A stretch of DNA of 8,143 bases, taken from Micrococcales bacterium. GTDB lineage: Bacteria > Actinomycetota > Actinomycetes > Actinomycetales > Dermatophilaceae. A program made the translations under genes and the position numbers. The stretch spans positions 1-8,143 of the forward strand of contig JAKDLQ010000098.1 in NCBI GenBank assembly GCA_030452775.1. The letters are read 5' to 3'. The stretch's first letter is position 1. Each line of letters begins with the position of its first letter. Positions 1 through 5,240 of the stretch are shown one piece after another. A model generated the notes under the pieces. The model made no database searches, had not been told where the DNA came from, and saw only the letters and a list, made by a program, of their open reading frames with translations.

Positions 1-71
1 CCGGCGAGGACGGTGACGCTCCCGTGGGCCAGGGCTCGCACGGATACCCGGGTGCGCCTCAGGCCCGCCAT
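1..71 (-). CDS. Possible start of an unidentified gene (partial, runs off left edge)
   Basis: Reading leftward, an ATG at 71 opens a frame that stays open to the window edge (23 codons). It overlaps the end of the phosphatidyltransferase gene by 13 nt, as expected for a coupled downstream cistron. A GTG at 41 in the same frame is an alternative start. The encoded N-terminus begins MAGLRRTRVSVRALAHGS and continues with hydrophobic residues. That could be the start of a membrane or exported protein, but it is too short to assign a family. The support is only the overlap arrangement and the open frame, so this may not be a gene. Confidence 0.3.
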   Translation of the reverse strand, partial: MAGLRRTRVSVRALAHGSVTVLA

Positions 72-871
72 TGCCCGGCCCGTCCGCCAAACGCATGGCC
101 GGTCATGGGCGGCCCGATGATCTCCTCGTCAGGCACCGACATCTCGTCGGCCACGGGCATCTCGTCGGCCACGGGTAATCGGTGGCGCCACAGTGACCAG
201 ATCTCGGTGCCGAACGACGTCGCGAGCATCGCCAGCGCCGCCAGCAGCGACACCGTCGTCCACGGTGAGCCGAGCACCTGTGCGGCGGCCAGCGTCAAGA
301 CGATCCCCTGGACGGCGGCGACCACCTTGCGCCACCGCCGGGCCGGGAGCGGCCGCCCGAGCCATGGCGCCCACCTGACCGCGACGACGAGCGCGTAGTG
401 CGCAGCGCCGATGACCAGGACCCACCAGCCGACCGTGCTGCCGACGTAGATGCTCAACGCGAGGATGAGCAAGGCGTCGACCTCCATGTCGAAGCGGGCA
501 CCGAATGGGCACGCGGTCCGGGTGTACCGCGCGACCGGGCCGTCGATCGCGTCGAGGGCCAGCGCCACCCCCGAGAGCGCGACGAGCACAGCCACCGGCG
601 TCGGGCGACCGAACGAGTCGGCGGTCAGGGCCGCGACACCGCAGACGAGGACGGCCCGGGTCAACGTCACCCGATCCGCCGGGCCGAGCACCTTCCGCTG
701 ATGCCCGACACGACCACGTCGGGCAAGGCCACGCGCGAGCAGCAGGTTGACGGTGGCGCCGGTGACGAGGCCGGCGACCCAGCCCGGTGCGCCGAGGCCG
801 ACGGTCTCCTGCAGCGAGCCGAGGAGGCCCACGACGGCGGCATACCCGATCACTGGGCCCAGGGCGATCAC
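59..871 (-). CDS. CDP-alcohol phosphatidyltransferase family membrane protein
   Basis: This is a 270-residue integral membrane enzyme. The family transfers a phospho-alcohol group from a CDP-alcohol (for example CDP-diacylglycerol) to an acceptor alcohol such as inositol, glycerol phosphate or another polyol. The complete signature D-x2-D-G-x2-A-R-x8-G-x3-D-x3-D is present: D107, D110, G111, A114, R115, G124, D128 and D132, so the metal-binding catalytic site looks intact. Hydrophobic segments lie around residues 3-18, 32-48, 70-85, 91-107, 133-165 and 185-222. The C-terminal tail is acidic and carries a tandem PVADEM repeat (see repeat entry). The start is a GTG placed 7 nt after a TACGCT -10 element, which suggests a leaderless or nearly leaderless mRNA. 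It is divergent from the dehydrogenase operon and shares its promoter region, suggesting joint function. The acceptor substrate cannot be told from sequence. Confidence 0.9.
   Translation of the reverse strand: MIALGPVIGYAAVVGLLGSLQETVGLGAPGWVAGLVTGATVNLLLARGLARRGRVGHQRKVLGPADRVTLTRAVLVCGVAALTADSFGRPTPVAVLVALSGVALALDAIDGPVARYTRTACPFGARFDMEVDALLILALSIYVGSTVGWWVLVIGAAHYALVVAVRWAPWLGRPLPARRWRKVVAAVQGIVLTLAAAQVLGSPWTTVSLLAALAMLATSFGTEIWSLWRHRLPVADEMPVADEMSVPDEEIIGPPMTGHAFGGRAGQWRA
141..176 (-). repeat. 18-bp tandem duplication in the 3' end of the phosphatidyltransferase gene
   Basis: Two adjacent 18-bp units (141-158 and 159-176) differ only at their last base. A degenerate third unit lies at 123-140 (about 12 of 18 bases match). 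The repeat is in frame and encodes PVADEM twice, followed by the related SVPDEE, in the acidic tail after the last membrane segment. It does not touch the catalytic motif. Confidence 0.9.
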
Positions 872-878
872 CTCATGC

Positions 879-899
879 AGCGTACCTCCGCTTCGGAGG
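879..899 (-). promoter_or_regulatory. Probable promoter of the phosphatidyltransferase gene, with a dyad upstream of the -10
   Basis: On the minus strand, TACGCT (884 down to 879) fits the actinobacterial TANNNT -10. Seven nucleotides separate it from the GTG start at 871, so transcription should begin at or next to the start codon. Directly upstream is a perfect dyad, CCTCCG-3 nt-CGGAGG (885-899). It occupies most of the -10/-35 spacer, where activators of the MerR type usually bind. I see no good -35. The GGAGG half could instead act as a distant Shine-Dalgarno sequence. Confidence 0.45.
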
Positions 900-901
900 G
901 T

Positions 902-931
902 GCGGCCATCGGCCGCGAACCGCCGAGGCGG
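902..931. promoter_or_regulatory. Two further small dyads in the divergent promoter region
   Basis: GCGGCC-ATC-GGCCGC spans 902-916 and CCGCC-GA-GGCGG spans 920-931. With the dyad at 885-899 they make three short inverted repeats in 47 bp between two divergent start sites. They may be operator half-site pairs or simply GC-rich chance. No regulator gene is present in the window. Confidence 0.3.
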
Positions 932-956
932 AGGGCGAGGCCCGGCAGGGCTTGGT

Positions 957-962
957 TAGGCT
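957..962 (+). promoter_or_regulatory. -10 element of the dehydrogenase operon, leaderless arrangement
   Basis: TAGGCT matches TANNNT, and exactly 6 nt separate it from the ATG at 969. This puts the expected transcription start on the A of the ATG. No Shine-Dalgarno sequence precedes the ATG, which agrees with leaderless translation, common in actinobacteria. The -35 region (about 933-939) is GC-rich and matches poorly, so activator dependence is possible. Confidence 0.5.
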
Positions 963-968
963 GGACGC

Positions 969-1955
969 ATGTCCACCGGGGCACGCGCATTTTGGCTGGT
1001 CGAGCCGGGCAGGGGCGAGATCCGGACGTCCCCGCTCCCCGAACCCGGCCCCGGGGAGGTGCTTGTGCGGACACTGCGCTCGGGTGTGAGCCGGGGCACG
1101 GAGGCGATCGTCTTCCGCGGCGAGGTCCCGGCCGGCCAACACGCGACGATGCGAGCGCCCCATCAGGACGGCGACTTCCCGGCACCGGTCAAGTACGGAT
1201 ATCTCAATGTGGGCGTCGTCGAGCACGGCCCACCCGGCCTGCTCGGCCGCACGGTCTTCTGCCTCTACCCCCACCAAAGCTGCTACGTCGTGCCGGCCGA
1301 AGCGGTGGTCGTCGTTCCGGACGGCGTGCCGCCGAGTCGAGCCGTGCTGGCGGGCACGGTCGAGACCGCCATCAACGCCCTCTGGGACGCCGCGCCACTG
1401 CTTGGTGATCGGGTCGCCGTCGTCGGTGCCGGCATGGTCGGCTGCTGCGTGGCCCGCCTGCTTCGCCGGTTCCCCGGCGTCGCGGTGACACTCGTCGACG
1501 TCGACCCGGGGCGGGCCGACGTGGCGGCCCGCCTCGGCGTGGGGTTCGCGCTGCCGGAGCAGGCGGCGTCCACGCCCGCCTGTGACATCGTCGTGCACGC
1601 GAGCGCGACCTCCGCCGGCCTGCAGCTCTCGTTGGGGCTGCTGGCGGCCGAGGGCACGGTGATCGAGCTCAGCTGGTACGGCGACGCCGAGGTCCGCCTA
1701 TCCCTCGGCGGCTCCTTCCACTCGGCGCGGCTGGGAATCCGGGCCAGCCAGGTCGGCACGGTGGCGGCCGCCCGGCGCGCGCGGTACACACCGCCCGAGC
1801 GGCTGGCGCTCGCGCTGGAGCTGCTCCGCGATCCCGCCTTCGATGCCCTCGTCACCGGCGCGTCGTGCTTCGACGAGCTGCCCGAGGTCATGGCCCGCCT
1901 CGCCGGCGGCGAGCTGGCCGCGATCTGTCACACCATCACCTACGGGTCGGGGTAG
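969..1955 (+). CDS. MDR-superfamily NAD(P)-dependent dehydrogenase, BchC-like subgroup, without zinc ligands
   Basis: A 328-residue medium-chain dehydrogenase/reductase. The C-terminal half carries a Rossmann fold with GAGMVG (153-158) and an acidic residue at the end of beta-2 (D177 in LVDVD), which favours NAD over NADP. The N-terminal GroES-like half has SGVSRGTEAIVFRGEVP (38-54) and PVKYGYLNVGVV (73-84). In zinc-dependent alcohol dehydrogenases these positions hold the catalytic Cys and the GHE motif; here both are replaced, and the four-Cys structural zinc loop is absent. Automatic pipelines would probably call it a zinc-binding alcohol dehydrogenase, but the residues argue against zinc. 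The pattern resembles the MDR group that includes bacteriochlorophyllide dehydrogenase BchC (from memory), although nothing else here suggests photosynthesis. The start is set by the -10 element 6 nt upstream. The gene ends 4 nt before the PTPS-like gene and heads the five-gene run. Substrate unknown. Confidence 0.88.
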   Translation: MSTGARAFWLVEPGRGEIRTSPLPEPGPGEVLVRTLRSGVSRGTEAIVFRGEVPAGQHATMRAPHQDGDFPAPVKYGYLNVGVVEHGPPGLLGRTVFCLYPHQSCYVVPAEAVVVVPDGVPPSRAVLAGTVETAINALWDAAPLLGDRVAVVGAGMVGCCVARLLRRFPGVAVTLVDVDPGRADVAARLGVGFALPEQAASTPACDIVVHASATSAGLQLSLGLLAAEGTVIELSWYGDAEVRLSLGGSFHSARLGIRASQVGTVAAARRARYTPPERLALALELLRDPAFDALVTGASCFDELPEVMARLAGGELAAICHTITYGSG

Positions 1956-1959
1956 GTCC

Positions 1960-2358
1960 ATGTTCAGCGTGACCGTTCGAGATCACATGATGATCGCGCA
2001 CAGCTTCCAGGGGGAGGTCTTCGGGCCGGCCCAACGTCTCCACGGCGCGACCTATGTCATCGATGCGACCTTCCGGGGGCCGGAGTTGGGAGGCGATGGC
2101 ATCCTCGTCGACATCGGAAAGGCCACCGAGCAGCTGCATGAGGTCGTCGGCGAGCTCACCTACCGCAACCTCGACGAGGAGCCGGCATTCGCAGGGATGA
2201 ACACCTCGACCGAGGCACTCGCTCGGGTCGTCGCCGATCGGCTCGCCGACCGGGTCCGCGCGGGAGATCTCGGAGAGGCCGCCGAAAGGGTGACCGGGAT
2301 CGCGGTCACCCTCCGGGAGTCGCACGTCGCCTGGGCGAGCTACGAGCGTCCCCTGTGA
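1960..2358 (+). CDS. 6-pyruvoyl-tetrahydropterin synthase / 6-carboxytetrahydropterin synthase (QueD) homologue with altered active site
   Basis: A 132-residue protein with the T-fold pattern of PTPS/QueD, enzymes that convert dihydroneopterin triphosphate to pyruvoyl- or carboxy-tetrahydropterin. Retained features are H14 (IAHSF), H28 (RLHGATY), D51 and the C-terminal E120, which aligns with the glutamate that anchors the pterin. Lost features are the second His of the usual HGH (A30), the catalytic Cys (there is no cysteine in the whole protein) and the Asp-His catalytic pair (T67-Y68). It may therefore bind a pterin-like ligand but run another reaction. The ATG at 1960 is chosen because the family's N-terminal strand (MFSVTVRDHMMIAHSF) begins there. 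A longer in-frame start at 1843 lies entirely inside the dehydrogenase gene and would add unrelated residues. The stop overlaps the next gene's GTG by 4 nt, implying translational coupling. Confidence 0.85.
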   Translation: MFSVTVRDHMMIAHSFQGEVFGPAQRLHGATYVIDATFRGPELGGDGILVDIGKATEQLHEVVGELTYRNLDEEPAFAGMNTSTEALARVVADRLADRVRAGDLGEAAERVTGIAVTLRESHVAWASYERPL

Positions 2359-3407
2359 CCGACCTGCACTTCGTCGTGCCGGACACCGTCCACCGGCCGG
2401 ACCGGCCGAGCGGCGGCAACACCTATGACCGCAGCATCGGCGCCGGCCTCGAGTCGCTCGGCTGGACCGTCCGCGAGCACGCGGTGCCGGGCCCGTGGCC
2501 ACGGACGGACCGGATGGCCTGCGGCGCGCCCGCCGGGATGCTGGCGGCCGTTCCCGACGGCGGCCTCGCGCTCGTCGATGGCCTCGTCGCCTCCTGCGTC
2601 CCGGACCTCTTCGTGTCCGAAGCGCAGCGGCTGCGCATCGTCGTGCTCGTCCATATGCCGCTGGGCCAGGTGGACGCCGAGCAGGCAGGGGAGTGCCGCG
2701 TCCTCGGCGCGGCGGCTGCGGTCCTGACGACCAGTGTGTGGACCCGCGAGCGACTGCTCGAGCGGTATGCACTGGACCCGCACCACGTGCATGTCGCCGA
2801 GCCCGGGGCCGACGCACGTCCGCTCGCGCCGGGCACCGCCGCCGGCGGCGAGCTGCTGTGCGTGGCGGCGGTGACCCCCACCAAGGGGCACGACCGGTTG
2901 GTGGCTGCCCTCGCCTGCGTAGCCGACCTTCCGTGGCGGTGTGTCTGTGCCGGCGCGCTCGACCTCGAGCCCACCTTCGTCGAAGGGCTGAGGCGCCAGG
3001 CGCGCCGCTCCCGGATCGATCGCCGGATCGACTTCGCCGGTCCGCTGCCGCGCGAGGATCTCGATCGCGCGTATGCCGCCGCCGACGTGCTCCTGCTCGG
3101 GTCGCGGAGCGAGGCCTACGGCATGGTGGTCACCGAGGCACTGGCGCGAGGGCTGCCGGTGATCGCCACGGCGGTGGGCGGGGTGCCCGAGGCCATGGGT
3201 CAGGGACCCGACGGCGGCCGGGCCGGCATGCTCGTCCCGCCTGGCGACCCCCGCGCCTTCGCCGCCGCCCTGCGCGCCTGGCTGACCGAGACCGAGGTGC
3301 GGCGAGATCTGCGGAGCCTGGCCCGACAGCGACGTCACACCCTGACCGGCTGGGCGGTCACCGCGCGTACCGTCTCCGCCGTCCTCGGGCAGGTGCATCG
3401 TGGCTGA
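2355..3407 (+). CDS. GT4-family glycosyltransferase (GT-B fold)
   Basis: A 350-residue retaining glycosyltransferase of the GT4 type, which moves a sugar from a nucleotide donor to an acceptor in the cytoplasm or at the inner membrane face. The N-terminal acceptor domain has the glycine loop RPSGGNTYDRSI (17-28). The C-terminal donor domain begins near VAAVTPTKGHDRLV (170-183). It carries the EX7E motif with E253 and E261 (EAYGMVVTE), followed by ARGLPVIATAVGGVPEAM (264-281), the usual donor-binding segment. No signal peptide or membrane helix is evident. The GTG start overlaps the preceding stop (GTGA), so the two are coupled. The end overlaps the next gene by 8 nt. Its place between a pterin-type enzyme and a flippase-like membrane protein suggests it glycosylates the pathway's product, but neither donor nor acceptor can be read from the sequence. 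Confidence 0.9.
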   Translation: MTDLHFVVPDTVHRPDRPSGGNTYDRSIGAGLESLGWTVREHAVPGPWPRTDRMACGAPAGMLAAVPDGGLALVDGLVASCVPDLFVSEAQRLRIVVLVHMPLGQVDAEQAGECRVLGAAAAVLTTSVWTRERLLERYALDPHHVHVAEPGADARPLAPGTAAGGELLCVAAVTPTKGHDRLVAALACVADLPWRCVCAGALDLEPTFVEGLRRQARRSRIDRRIDFAGPLPREDLDRAYAAADVLLLGSRSEAYGMVVTEALARGLPVIATAVGGVPEAMGQGPDGGRAGMLVPPGDPRAFAAALRAWLTETEVRRDLRSLARQRRHTLTGWAVTARTVSAVLGQVHRG

Positions 3408-4416
3408 CACCCGAAGCAGCCCGAGGCGGTGGATCCGCCCGAGGCGGTGGATCCGTCCGGTGGCAGGCGCCGTGATCCTGGCCTGGCTCCTCTGGCGGGT
3501 GGGCTCCGACCCCTTCCTCGTCGCCCTGAAGCGGATCGACGGGTGGTCCCTCGCCGCGGCAACCGGCATCGCCGTCATGACGACCGTCTGCAGCGCCTGG
3601 CGGTGGACCTTGGCGGCCCGGGGCCTCGGGGTCGCGCTGCCGCTGCGCTCGGCTGTCGCAGCCAGTTACCGCTCCCAGTTCCTCAACGTGACGCTTCCTG
3701 GCGGGGTGCTCGGCGACGTGCATCGTGGCGTGCGCCACGGCCGGGAGGCCGGTGACCTTGGCCGGGGCCTGCGTTCGGTGGCCTGGGAGCGCGCGTCCGG
3801 ACAGGCCGTCCAGGTCTCGCTCACCGTCGCGGTGCTGCTCCTGCTGTCCGCGCCCGTGCGCATTTCTTGGCAGGTCGCCGTCGCGGTGGCCGCAGCGGCG
3901 GCGCTGACTCTTGCCCTGGTGGCCGGGCTCGCGTCGCACGGGGGATCGACGGCGCCGGCCCGAGCGGCGCGGGCCGCGATCGTCGACCTGCGCACCGGAG
4001 TGCTTGGGCGGCATACGTTGCCCGGCGTCGTCATCGCATCGACGGCGACCCTCGCGGGGTACGTGGCCACCCTCGTCATTGCGGCGCGGAGCGCCGGGGT
4101 CACGGCCACGCTCGGACAGCTGCTGCCACTGGCACTGCTCATCCTGCTGGCCATGACGATACCGCTGAGCATCGCTGGGTGGGGCCCGCGCGAGGGTGTG
4201 GCCGCCTGGGCGTTCGCCGCAGCGGGGCTCGGCGTGGACCAGGGGGTGGCCACCGCGGTGATCTACGGCGTGATGGTGTTCGTGGCCGCCTTGCCGGGTG
4301 CCGCCTTGCTGCTTGCGGCGCGGCTTGACCGCCGAGCTGTTCGCCTGCCTCGGACCGAAACGCGAGGCGTGGCGAGGCCGATCGTTGCCGGCACGAACGG
4401 CGCGGGTCGTGCGTGA
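3400..4416 (+). CDS. Flippase-like / lysylphosphatidylglycerol synthase transmembrane-region (UPF0104) family protein
   Basis: A 338-residue polytopic membrane protein. Hydrophobic segments fall near residues 19-33, 51-66, 139-152, 156-178, 207-229, 239-260, 265-278 and 284-307. Two family signatures are visible: FLNVTLPGGVLGDVHRG (94-110) and IPLSIAGWGPREGVAAW (254-270). The family includes the membrane half of MprF, which flips lysyl-phosphatidylglycerol, and AglD-like proteins of glycolipid pathways. Here there is no C-terminal aminoacyltransferase domain, so it is the membrane part only. A basic N-terminus contains a tandem PRRWIR duplication just before the first helix. The GTG at 3400 overlaps the preceding gene by 8 nt (GTGGCTGA) and the end overlaps the next gene by 8 nt. 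Next to a glycosyltransferase, moving or binding a glycosylated or lipid-linked product is a reasonable inference. Confidence 0.85.
   Translation: MADTRSSPRRWIRPRRWIRPVAGAVILAWLLWRVGSDPFLVALKRIDGWSLAAATGIAVMTTVCSAWRWTLAARGLGVALPLRSAVAASYRSQFLNVTLPGGVLGDVHRGVRHGREAGDLGRGLRSVAWERASGQAVQVSLTVAVLLLLSAPVRISWQVAVAVAAAAALTLALVAGLASHGGSTAPARAARAAIVDLRTGVLGRHTLPGVVIASTATLAGYVATLVIAARSAGVTATLGQLLPLALLILLAMTIPLSIAGWGPREGVAAWAFAAAGLGVDQGVATAVIYGVMVFVAALPGAALLLAARLDRRAVRLPRTETRGVARPIVAGTNGAGRA
3421..3456 (+). repeat. 18-bp tandem duplication in the 5' end of the flippase-like gene
   Basis: Two adjacent 18-bp units (3421-3438 and 3439-3456) differ only at the last base. They encode PRRWIR twice at residues 8-19, a strongly basic patch immediately before the first membrane segment. 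Near-identity suggests a recent slippage or duplication event that kept the frame. Confidence 0.95.
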
Positions 4417-5101
4417 GCGTCCCTACATCCTGGTCAGCTGCGGCATGTCCATCGACGGCTACCTCGCGACGAGCGCGCCGACGCGCCTGCTGCTGTCCAA
4501 CGAGGCCGACTTCGACCGAGTCGACGGCGAGCGGGCGGCCTGCGACGCGATCCTCGTCGGCGCCGTGACCATCCGCAAGGACAACCCCCGGCTGCTCGTC
4601 CGATCGCCCGTGCGACGAGCTGCTCGGATCGCGCGGGGAGATCCGCCCTCGCCGATGAAGGTGACCGTGACGCGGAGCGCGGATCTCGACCGCGCGGCTC
4701 GCTTCTTCAGCGCCGGCGACACGGACAAGCTCGTCTACTGCGAGACCCAGGCGTTCGCCGAGGCCCGCGACCGGTTGGGGTCCGTGTCCACAGTCATCGA
4801 CGCCGGCCACCCCGTCGCCATGCGCGAGGTCTGCGAGGACCTCCATGCCCGAGGTGTGCGGCGCCTGATGATCGAAGGCGGCGCCGCGGTACACACCCAG
4901 GTGCTCGAGGGCGACCTCGCAGACGAGCTGCAGCTCGTGATCGCGCCGTTCTTCGTCGGCGACTCCGATGCCCGACGGTTCGTCGGTGACGGGTCCTTCC
5001 CGTGGAACCCCAGGCGGCGAGCCGCCCTCGTCGAGGCCCGGCAGATCGAGGACGTTGTCCTGCTGCGCTACGCTCTCTCGTCCCGGTTCCGGGAGCGGTG
5101 A
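4409..5101 (+). CDS. RibD C-terminal / dihydrofolate-reductase-like family reductase
   Basis: A 230-residue NADPH-type reductase of the family that includes the reductase domain of RibD (5-amino-6-(5-phosphoribosylamino)uracil reductase). The signatures are RPYILVSCGMSIDGYLA (4-20), AILVGAVTIRKDNPRL (47-62) and RRLMIEGGAAVH (151-162), then DELQLVIAPFFVG (172-184). The N-terminal deaminase domain of bifunctional RibD is absent, so this is a stand-alone reductase. It need not work in riboflavin synthesis; a pterin- or pyrimidine-like substrate fits its neighbours. I chose the GTG at 4409 (VRERPYILV) because the first beta-strand starts right after it and it overlaps the previous stop by 8 nt, like the preceding junction. 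An in-frame start at 4298 would add 37 residues wholly within the flippase gene and without family resemblance. It is the last gene of the tight run. Confidence 0.87.
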   Translation: MRERPYILVSCGMSIDGYLATSAPTRLLLSNEADFDRVDGERAACDAILVGAVTIRKDNPRLLVRSPVRRAARIARGDPPSPMKVTVTRSADLDRAARFFSAGDTDKLVYCETQAFAEARDRLGSVSTVIDAGHPVAMREVCEDLHARGVRRLMIEGGAAVHTQVLEGDLADELQLVIAPFFVGDSDARRFVGDGSFPWNPRRRAALVEARQIEDVVLLRYALSSRFRER

Positions 5102-5155
5102 CGAGTGAGCAGCTGGCGGCAACGGCCGCGTTCTTCCCGAGAAGGAGCGTTTGGC

Positions 5156-5236
5156 ATGGAGATGCTTGCGTTGGACAGCGGTCTGCCGAAAGATAGCATG
5201 GCTCGAGAACGGTGTTTCGCGGCGCAAGAGGAGTAA
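5156..5236 (+). CDS. Possible 26-codon leader ORF upstream of lat
   Basis: ATG at 5156 is preceded by a strong Shine-Dalgarno sequence, GAAGGAG (5141-5147), at 8 nt. The frame encodes 26 residues starting MEMLALDSGLPKDSM and stops with TAA at 5234-5236, only 4 nt before the lat ATG; its last codons form the lat ribosome binding site. This layout would couple it to lat. Against it, about 9 of its 25 post-start codons end in A or T, unlike the GC-ending codons of the neighbours, and the peptide has no recognised family or lysine run. It also overlaps a possible promoter. It could be a regulatory leader peptide or chance. Confidence 0.35.
   Translation: MEMLALDSGLPKDSMARERCFAAQEE
5171..5199 (+). 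promoter_or_regulatory. Possible sigma-70-type promoter for lat
   Basis: TTGGAC (5171-5176) and TAGCAT (5194-5199) are separated by 17 nt in the least GC-rich stretch of the region. This predicts a leader of roughly 35 nt before the lat ATG. If used, it would start transcription inside the candidate leader ORF, so the two readings compete unless transcripts also enter from upstream. Confidence 0.4.
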
Positions 5237-5240
5237 TGGC

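Noticed and set aside
398..1408. Long plus-strand open frame crossing the phosphatidyltransferase gene and the dehydrogenase start
   Set aside because: It is antisense to a gene with a complete catalytic signature and then out of frame with another clear gene. Its composition is the Arg/Gly/Pro-rich type expected of shadow frames at 70% GC.
2340..3578. 412-codon minus-strand open frame opposite the glycosyltransferase
   Set aside because: It is antisense to a gene with an intact EX7E motif and shows no recognisable domain.
4298..4408. N-terminal extension of the RibD-like reductase
   Set aside because: The extra 37 residues lie inside the flippase gene and do not resemble the family. The GTG at 4409 gives the same 8-nt overlap seen at the previous junction.
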